Source: Tannerella sp.
Lineage (GTDB): Bacteria > Bacteroidota > Bacteroidia > Bacteroidales > Tannerellaceae
DNA length: 49,393 nucleotides
NCBI GenBank assembly: GCA_031257565.1
Contig: JAIROL010000097.1
Coordinates: 1 to 49,393 of the forward strand
Direction: 5' to 3'
Translations under genes and position numbers: made by a program
Shown: one piece after another, positions 44,237-49,393 of the stretch
Numbering within the stretch: the first letter of the stretch is position 1
Layout of the letters: every line of letters begins with the position of its first letter
The notes under the pieces: model-generated
Told to the model about the DNA's origin: nothing
Database searches by the model: none
The model's input: the letters and a program-made list of their open reading frames with translations, nothing else

Positions 44237-45601
44237 TCATTTTTGTTCTTTTACTATCTTTCCAAATTCTTCGGATGTTACTTCTTTTTCATTGATCGTA
44301 ATCAGGTCTTTCATCAAAACAGAGAGTTTCTCATTGATCGCACGATCTGTAAGATTGTTCGCCGTTTCCTGCTTTTTCAACAGATCTTTCGTATAGTTCT
44401 CCAAAGCGTCGTCCGGTACGGACAATATTCCATATCGCGCAAATTGCGACTTGGCGATGCGTCTTCCCAATGCCTCAATATCTCCATATTCGACTTTAAT
44501 CCGGTTATCTTCAACAAGTTTTTTCTTTGCAAGGTGATATTTCAAATCTTCTATTACTTTCGGATAATCATTCTCAACAGCCTCTTTTGTTGTCTTTTCA
44601 TTCGAAACGAGCAGCCAGCGTTTCAGAATATCATCCGCAAATGCGACATCGCCAACTTTACGAATCAGCATATCGCGCATATCCTTTATAAATTTACCTT
44701 CGCTTTCAGGTACAAATTGTTCCATGAAAGATTCTTTTATCTTGTCACGAAATTCCGCCTCGCTTTTTACTGCATCCTGGCCAAAGATACGATCAAAAAG
44801 TTCCTGATTAAGCTCCGCGCTCTTATGACGGGTGATCTCCTTTATCTCAAAAGAAAAATCACTCTTCATATCCTCTACCGCATCTTTATCTATCTTCATG
44901 AGCGCAGCGATTTTTGCTTTTGCTCCATTATAAGCTTTATACGGGTTAAATACGATCTTATCGCCTAATTTAGCCTCAATAAGTTTCTTTTGCTCCATGT
45001 CGTCTTCCATGTACGAAAGCATAAGAACCACATCTTCAACAAAGATTCCGGCAGTTTTCGGCGATCCATCCTCCAACTCCACGATTGTTCCTTTCACAAG
45101 GTCTTCTTCTTCTTCCACCTTATCCGCTTTATCATAAGAGCCATAGTTCTTACAGTACGAATCAACCTGTTTGTCTACAATCTCGTCATCAACTTTTAAC
45201 CGATAAGACGTCAGTTGATCTTCTTTTGTCAGTTTAACCTCAATTTCCGGCATCAACGCAATATCAAAGCATAACTCAAAATTCTCGTCTACATCAAAAT
45301 CGATTGTTTTTTGTTCCGTTTCATTCGGTACAGGTTCGCCTAAAATCTTAATGTTATTCTCACGGATATACGAAAACAATTTGTCAAGCGCTAATTTGTT
45401 CACTTCTTCCGCCAAAACCTGTTTTCCATAAAGCTTTTTTATAATGTTAACAGGCGTCTTTCCTTTGCGGAAACCCGGCATATTTACTTTCTGACGTAAT
45501 TTATGCAGATTTTTATCCAGTTGCTCCGCGTAATCATTCTTCTCGATTTCAACTTTCAATATACCGCTTACGGCATCGTTGTTTTTAAAAGAAACATTCA
45601 T
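44237..45601 (-). CDS. tig: Trigger factor
   Basis: Ribosome-bound chaperone. 454 residues from the ATG at 45601 (MNVSFKNNDAVSG). The ribosome-docking GFRKGKTP is at about 48-55 (VNMPGFRKGKTPVNI). The middle FKBP-like domain is weakly conserved and the C-terminal chaperone arms are helical, as common in Bacteroidetes. An upstream in-frame 17-codon extension lies over the promoter region and is excluded. First gene of the ten-gene run. Confidence 0.93.
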   Translation of the reverse strand: MNVSFKNNDAVSGILKVEIEKNDYAEQLDKNLHKLRQKVNMPGFRKGKTPVNIIKKLYGKQVLAEEVNKLALDKLFSYIRENNIKILGEPVPNETEQKTIDFDVDENFELCFDIALMPEIEVKLTKEDQLTSYRLKVDDEIVDKQVDSYCKNYGSYDKADKVEEEEDLVKGTIVELEDGSPKTAGIFVEDVVLMLSYMEDDMEQKKLIEAKLGDKIVFNPYKAYNGAKAKIAALMKIDKDAVEDMKSDFSFEIKEITRHKSAELNQELFDRIFGQDAVKSEAEFRDKIKESFMEQFVPESEGKFIKDMRDMLIRKVGDVAFADDILKRWLLVSNEKTTKEAVENDYPKVIEDLKYHLAKKKLVEDNRIKVEYGDIEALGRRIAKSQFARYGILSVPDDALENYTKDLLKKQETANNLTDRAINEKLSVLMKDLITINEKEVTSEEFGKIVKEQK

Positions 45602-45649
45602 TCTGTATTGTTTATTAATTAATCTTTCATCATTCAAAAAAACAGGACG

Positions 45650-45657
45650 CAAAAGTA
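45650..45657 (-). promoter_or_regulatory. Putative -7 element before tig
   Basis: TACTTTTG followed by CG on the minus strand matches TAnnTTTG, about 50 bases before the tig ATG. No clear -33 TTG at the right distance. A perfect AT palindrome (ATAAAAATATTTTTAT) lies just upstream and may help end the transcript of the small membrane protein gene. Confidence 0.55.
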
Positions 45658-45676
45658 ATAAAAATATTTTTATGCT

Positions 45677-45871
45677 TTATCTTTTATCTTTGAAATTTTT
45701 ACTTGCAAAAATAACGGATATTATTAAATTTGCAATAAGTACGCCGCCACAACAAGCAATATAAAAGGCCAGCCACGGTTTATCCGGTATATATATAAAA
45801 CAGGCTATAGCCGTTGCCATAGCTATAAAAGCAATAAGAATCAATAATGTCTTTACAACTTTCTTCTTCAT
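45677..45871 (-). CDS. Small two-TM membrane protein, function unknown
   Basis: 64 residues: basic start MKKKVVKTLL, membrane helices at about 8-28 and 33-55, basic end ASKNFKDKR. The pattern is that of a real small inner-membrane protein and I recall comparable short proteins in Bacteroidales, but no function. It is 76 bases upstream of tig with a promoter-like site between, and divergent from pfp. Confidence 0.7.
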   Translation of the reverse strand: MKKKVVKTLLILIAFIAMATAIACFIYIPDKPWLAFYIACCGGVLIANLIISVIFASKNFKDKR

Positions 45872-45918
45872 AAGCTTACCTGTAATCTCTGCGAAGATAA
45901 TGCTTTTATCTTATTTTG

Positions 45919-45949
45919 TTTGATCTGAGAAAAAAAAATACGATATTTG
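45919..45949 (+). promoter_or_regulatory. Bacteroidetes-type promoter of the PPi-PFK gene
   Basis: TTTG (45919-45922), 19 bases, GATATTTG (45942-45949; one mismatch to TAnnTTTG), then 42 bases to the ATG. Confidence 0.65.
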
Positions 45950-45991
45950 CATCGCTTTTTTGAAGATTTTTAACCATTAAAATATAACGAC

Positions 45992-47659
45992 ATGACTAAA
46001 AGCGCATTACAGATCGCACGGGCAAGCTATTCCCCCAAGGTTCCCATTGCCTTAAAGGGAAACGTAAAGGCCATTGACGGAAAATACACACAATCAGTTG
46101 CGAATCAGGAAGATATCAAAAAGTTATTCCCCAATACTTATGGTATGCCTATTGTAACATTTGAAAAAAGCAATGAAAAGAAAGACTTTCCGGCCGTCAA
46201 TGTCGGAGTCATACTTTCCGGAGGGCAGGCTCCCGGGGGACATAATGTAATTGCAGGTATTTTCGATGGTATTAAAGCCGCCAATAAAGATTCCCGTCTC
46301 TATGGATTCATTCTTGGACCCGGAGGATTAATTGATCACAAATACATGGAACTTACCCGCGACATTATCGATGAATACCGCAATACCGGAGGCTTCGATA
46401 TAATCGGCTCCGGACGCACCAAACTCGAAACGCAGGAACAATTCGACAAAGGGCTCAAGATATTGAAAAAATTAAACATCAGCGCGTTAGTAATAATCGG
46501 CGGCGACGATTCGAATACAAATGCGTGCGTTTTAGCTGAATACTATAAATCAATACATGCCGGAGTACAGGTTATAGGTTGCCCGAAAACCATCGACGGC
46601 GATCTCAAAAATGAACAGATCGAAACGTCTTTCGGTTTTGATACCGCATGCAAAGTCTATTCGGAAGTTATCGGGAATATTCAACGCGACTGCAATTCGG
46701 CGCGCAAGTACTGGCACTTCATCAAACTGATGGGACGCTCCGCTTCACACATTGCGCTTGAATGCGCATTGCAGACGCATCCTAATATCTGTATTATTTC
46801 CGAAGAAGTCGAAGCAAAAAACATGTCCCTTGACTATATCGTCAACCGGATAGCGACAATTGTCGCAAAACGCGCTGAAAACGGAAAGAATTTCGGAACC
46901 ATATTAATACCGGAAGGACTTATCGAATTCATTCCGGCAATGAAACGTCTTATTGCCGAATTAAATGATTTTCTCGCGACCAACGAAGCGGAGTTCAAGA
47001 TGATAAGAAAAAGTGAACAGCGTGCATATATCATCAAAAAACTTACCAAAGAAAACTCGGAACTTTATGCCAGTCTGCCGGAAAGTGTTGCACGCCAGTT
47101 GACATTAGACCGCGATCCGCATGGCAATGTACAGGTATCATTGATCGAGACGGAAAAATTACTTGCCGAAATGGTCGGAAACCGTCTTATGGAATGGACT
47201 GCTGAAGGTAAGTATAATGGTAAATTTTCTTCACAGGTACATTTTTTCGGTTATGAAGGGCGTTGTGCCGCTCCATCCAATTATGACGCCGACTATTGCT
47301 ACTCCTTAGGATATACTGCATCATGTCTTATTAATTCCGGTAAAACAGGATATATGTCATCCGTCCGCAATACGACGGCTCCGGCAGAAAAATGGATCGC
47401 CGGAGGTATTCCGATCACAATGATGATGAATATGGAACGTCGTCACGGAGAGATGAAACCGGTTATCCGGAAAGCGCTCGTAAAACTTGATGGGGCGCCA
47501 TTCAAAGTTTATGCAGCAAACAGAGAGAACTGGGCTATAACGACAGACTACGTATATCCGGGCCCCATACAATACTTCGGCCCAACCGAAGTCTGCGACG
47601 AACCGACCAAGACCCTGCAACTGGAACAAGGCAAATGGCGCTTTGATTTTAATCAATAA
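45992..47659 (+). CDS. pfp: Pyrophosphate--fructose 6-phosphate 1-phosphotransferase
   Basis: Reversible phosphofructokinase that uses pyrophosphate. 555 residues, the long clade. Motifs: [11 protein letters not shown] (75-85), GGDDS (170-174) and PKTIDGD (198-204). The second Asp of GGDD and Lys of PKT are the residues that block ATP and favour PPi, in contrast to GGDGS/PGTID in pfkA here. [10 protein letters not shown] and a long C-terminal insertion follow. It heads a two-gene unit with riboflavin synthase (nine-base gap). Confidence 0.96.
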   Translation: MTKSALQIARASYSPKVPIALKGNVKAIDGKYTQSVANQEDIKKLFPNTYGMPIVTFEKSNEKKDFPAVNVGVILSGGQAPGGHNVIAGIFDGIKAANKDSRLYGFILGPGGLIDHKYMELTRDIIDEYRNTGGFDIIGSGRTKLETQEQFDKGLKILKKLNISALVIIGGDDSNTNACVLAEYYKSIHAGVQVIGCPKTIDGDLKNEQIETSFGFDTACKVYSEVIGNIQRDCNSARKYWHFIKLMGRSASHIALECALQTHPNICIISEEVEAKNMSLDYIVNRIATIVAKRAENGKNFGTILIPEGLIEFIPAMKRLIAELNDFLATNEAEFKMIRKSEQRAYIIKKLTKENSELYASLPESVARQLTLDRDPHGNVQVSLIETEKLLAEMVGNRLMEWTAEGKYNGKFSSQVHFFGYEGRCAAPSNYDADYCYSLGYTASCLINSGKTGYMSSVRNTTAPAEKWIAGGIPITMMMNMERRHGEMKPVIRKALVKLDGAPFKVYAANRENWAITTDYVYPGPIQYFGPTEVCDEPTKTLQLEQGKWRFDFNQ

Positions 47660-47668
47660 AAAAATACT

Positions 47669-48271
47669 ATGTTTTCAGGAATAATAGAAGACGCCGCCAT
47701 CGTAAAGGCGATAGAGCGCGATAAAGAAAATATCCATTTCACGCTTGGATGTTCTTTCGTAAACGAACTAAAAATAGATCAGAGCATCGCACATAACGGC
47801 GTATGCCTTACAGTTGTAAACAAAACTTCAGATTCCTATACGGTTACAGCGATCAAAGAAACCCTTGAGCGTTCCAACTTAGGCTTACTAAATGTCGGCG
47901 ATAAGGTCAATGTCGAACGCAGCATGCTCATGAATGGGCGTCTTGACGGGCATATCGTACAAGGCCATGTTGACCGGACCGCTATTTGCACAGGTATAAA
48001 AGAAGTTGACGGAAGCTGGTATTTTTCATTCGAATATAAATTCGATAAAACAATGGCAAAACAGGGATACATGACTGTTGAAAAAGGATCCGTTTGCGTA
48101 AACGGCGTAAGTCTTACCGTCTGCAACTCACAAGATAACAGCTTCGAAGTGGCCATCATCCCATACACTTTCGAAAATACCAATTTTTGCCGGATTAAAA
48201 AAGACTCCATCGTCAATCTGGAATTTGATATTGTCGGAAAATACATCAGCAAACTGTTAACCTACAAATAA
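47669..48271 (+). CDS. ribE: Riboflavin synthase alpha chain
   Basis: Dismutates two lumazine molecules to riboflavin. 200 residues made of two similar lumazine-binding barrels: MFSGIIEDAA ... HNGVCLTVVNK and GHIVQGHVDRTA ... CVNGVSLTVCNS. The conserved N-terminal MFTGIIE reads MFSGIIE. Full length. No FMN riboswitch is visible upstream. No clear terminator follows. Confidence 0.96.
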   Translation: MFSGIIEDAAIVKAIERDKENIHFTLGCSFVNELKIDQSIAHNGVCLTVVNKTSDSYTVTAIKETLERSNLGLLNVGDKVNVERSMLMNGRLDGHIVQGHVDRTAICTGIKEVDGSWYFSFEYKFDKTMAKQGYMTVEKGSVCVNGVSLTVCNSQDNSFEVAIIPYTFENTNFCRIKKDSIVNLEFDIVGKYISKLLTYK

Positions 48272-48455
48272 CATATCCAAACACCTGAAGCATTCCTCAT
48301 ACATTTTTAAAAAATAAATGCGTATTTTTGCCGCGTATTTTGAAATAAAATAAATCCTTCACGAGCCGCTCCACGATTTCGAAGCAATCCGGGTAAGTAC
48401 GCGCCTTTTCCTCGCTCCGGTCGAAAAAGTTCAGACTTCCTAACCTCCGGGGAAA
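48272..48455. other. Spacer with orphan promoter-like site
   Basis: About 180 bases between riboflavin synthase and the transposase remnant. TATTTTTG at 48323-48330 (plus strand) fits the -7 consensus but no plus-strand gene follows. On the minus strand an open frame continues past the transposase stop with protein-like content (FDRSEEKARTYPDCFEIVERL), lacking a start; possibly another remnant. Confidence 0.35.
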
Positions 48456-49145
48456 TCAATCTGTCGCCAAATCGTAAAAAAGTGTCGGATTAGAGCCGGG
48501 AAAGATGGTTTGGGTTTGGTTGAGTTGTTTACATAAATTAACCAATATTTTATCGTCTGCCCAATGGTCGGTACGATGTATTTTAACATGTAAGACCTGT
48601 TTTTCGTTATCAACGATGATATCAGCATCCGCACGATAAAACTTTCTTATTAATGAACGGGCCTGTTCGGGGTTTGCCATTTGTTTTTTTATCCTGTTGA
48701 CCATTGCCGTTTCAGCCTGGTATGCAATAATTTTGATGGCGTCAAGAAAAAATTTCCTCTCGTTGACGCAAGTAAGAAACTTTTGATTTTCAAATGCTTC
48801 GCCAAATGTTATTTTTTTCCCTGTTTGGCTCTTTTTTCCGATTATTTCCTGTTTTTGAAGAATTCCACGCTGTAACATTCCCTGTCGAAGACGAGCATAT
48901 AGCGGTGAAGTTTTTCATCTCTCCGTAAGGTTTCCCTGCAAAAGGCAGCTATGCGCTCGCGGAGCGTTTTTACTTCGGGTATGCGGTCAATACCCATACA
49001 ACGACCCAACTCGCCTGCGGGAATCGTTTGGGACTGTTCGAGGTTTTTTACGCGCAACAGGGCCAAAAAACCCAAAACCTACACCGACAGGCAAACTGAC
49101 TATTGTCATGTCTTCCGTAAACAAGGGGAGGATTGCTTGAGGCAT
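48456..49145 (-). pseudogene. Decayed transposase in several frames
   Basis: Three pieces of one transposase family read in order on the minus strand: N-terminus MPQAILPLFTEDMTIVS from 49145; then GFLALLRVKN, GIDRIPEVKTLRERIAAF and YMLVFDRECYSVEFF (about 49075-48845); then, after a frameshift, DAIKIIAYQAETAM, RSLIRKFYRADADI and FPGSNPTLFYDLATD to a stop at 48456. I recognise these blocks from a Bacteroidetes putative transposase family, but not its IS name. Much of the catalytic middle is deleted. No terminal repeats found. Non-functional. Confidence 0.75.
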
Positions 49146-49350
49146 AATAACAATATTTAACGGATTTTAGATTTTACTGCAAATCTAATAAAAATGTTTC
49201 AATTAAAAAAACAGGACACTTTCATTTCCAAACAACTTTTTGTTTCTTGCTTATTTTTAAGATGTTAGATTTTACAGGTCAGGAGTTCTGTTGTGCCGCG
49301 AGAACGAATGGAGTGGCTGCCATTTGTTAAACTGCAAATTACATGGTAGT
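49146..49350. other. Terminal A/T-rich stretch without a recognisable gene
   Basis: About 200 bases upstream of the transposase remnant. No inverted repeat matching the other end of the element, no tRNA and no coding frame were found. Confidence 0.5.
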
Positions 49351-49393
49351 ATGGACTACCGTAACCGCTTTACAGGAGGAGGTTACAAACCGG
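49351..49393 (+). CDS. Possible start of a small Gly/Tyr/Arg peptide, cut by window end
   Basis: ATG at 49351 reads MDYRNRFTGGGYKP and runs off the window. Too short to identify; a second ATG frame at 49343 is also open. Reported only because the YRN-x-F/Y-S/T-G pattern recurs in the small frame at 13753. Confidence 0.15.
   Translation, partial: MDYRNRFTGGGYKP

Noticed and set aside
45658-45675. AT palindrome upstream of tig as an operator
   Set aside because: ATAAAAATATTTTTAT is low-complexity A/T and more easily explained as part of a weak terminator or chance.
47600-47680. FMN riboswitch before riboflavin synthase
   Set aside because: Only nine bases separate it from the PPi-PFK gene and no riboswitch core is present.
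48440-49260. Terminal inverted repeats for the transposase remnant
   Set aside because: The only candidate match (AAAGTGTC near 48480 and 49220) is eight bases and one copy lies in coding sequence.
1-49393. CRISPR array or rRNA genes
   Set aside because: No regularly spaced repeats and no rRNA sequence seen; the only short direct repeats are the porQ/cmk leaders and the L17 tail.

Overview
This window comes from a member of the Bacteroidales (phylum Bacteroidota), roughly 40-45% GC by eye. Three things support this: promoters of the Bacteroidetes type (TTG or TTTG, about 19 bases, then TAnnTTTG) stand before many genes; start codons mostly lack Shine-Dalgarno sequences; and the gene content is typical of the order (type IX secretion protein PorQ, an ExbB/ExbD/TonB set with an extra membrane protein, an OstA-like protein beside SurA-like foldases, and both ATP- and pyrophosphate-dependent phosphofructokinases). 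The species cannot be named from what is visible.

Layout. 1-4.0 kb (minus): pfkA with its own promoter and terminator, preceded by a porQ - cmk - ispH run. The start region of porQ, the start region of cmk and a 13-codon mini-ORF between them carry copies of one ~30-base leader. 4.3-9.8 kb (plus): a broken tonB fragment, an intact tonB, a polyprenyl diphosphate synthase, tatD, tRNA-Ser(GGA), then exbB - four-TM protein - exbD - exbD. 9.8-13.2 kb: an accessory patch with two tandem AAA-ATPase/DUF4143 genes. 13.3 kb: an Lrp/AsnC regulator. 13.8-32.1 kb (minus): an unbroken str-S10-spc-alpha superoperon of 33 genes from rpsL to rplQ, with one strong promoter before rpsL and several internal RNA structures. 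32.2-45.7 kb (minus): a tightly packed ten-gene run, tig-clpP-clpX-recQ-three SurA/parvulin-like genes-ostA-like-small membrane protein-mutL, preceded by a small membrane protein gene. 46-48.3 kb (plus): PPi-phosphofructokinase and riboflavin synthase. 48.3-49.4 kb: a decayed transposase and unassigned sequence.

How it fits together. Most of the window is core metabolism, translation and envelope biogenesis. The Ton genes energise outer-membrane transport. PorQ belongs to type IX secretion. The SurA-like, OstA-like and trigger factor/Clp genes form one protein-folding and envelope-assembly block. I did not find a clear new defence or mobile system. The best leads are RNA-level: a terminator-like attenuator between rpsJ and rplC, a pseudoknot-capable element before rpsD, and the repeated leader with a micro-uORF at porQ/cmk. 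At protein level the leads are the tandem DUF4143 ATPases and the uncharacterised four-TM protein in the Ton motor operon. There are no rRNA genes, CRISPR arrays or intact insertion sequences.
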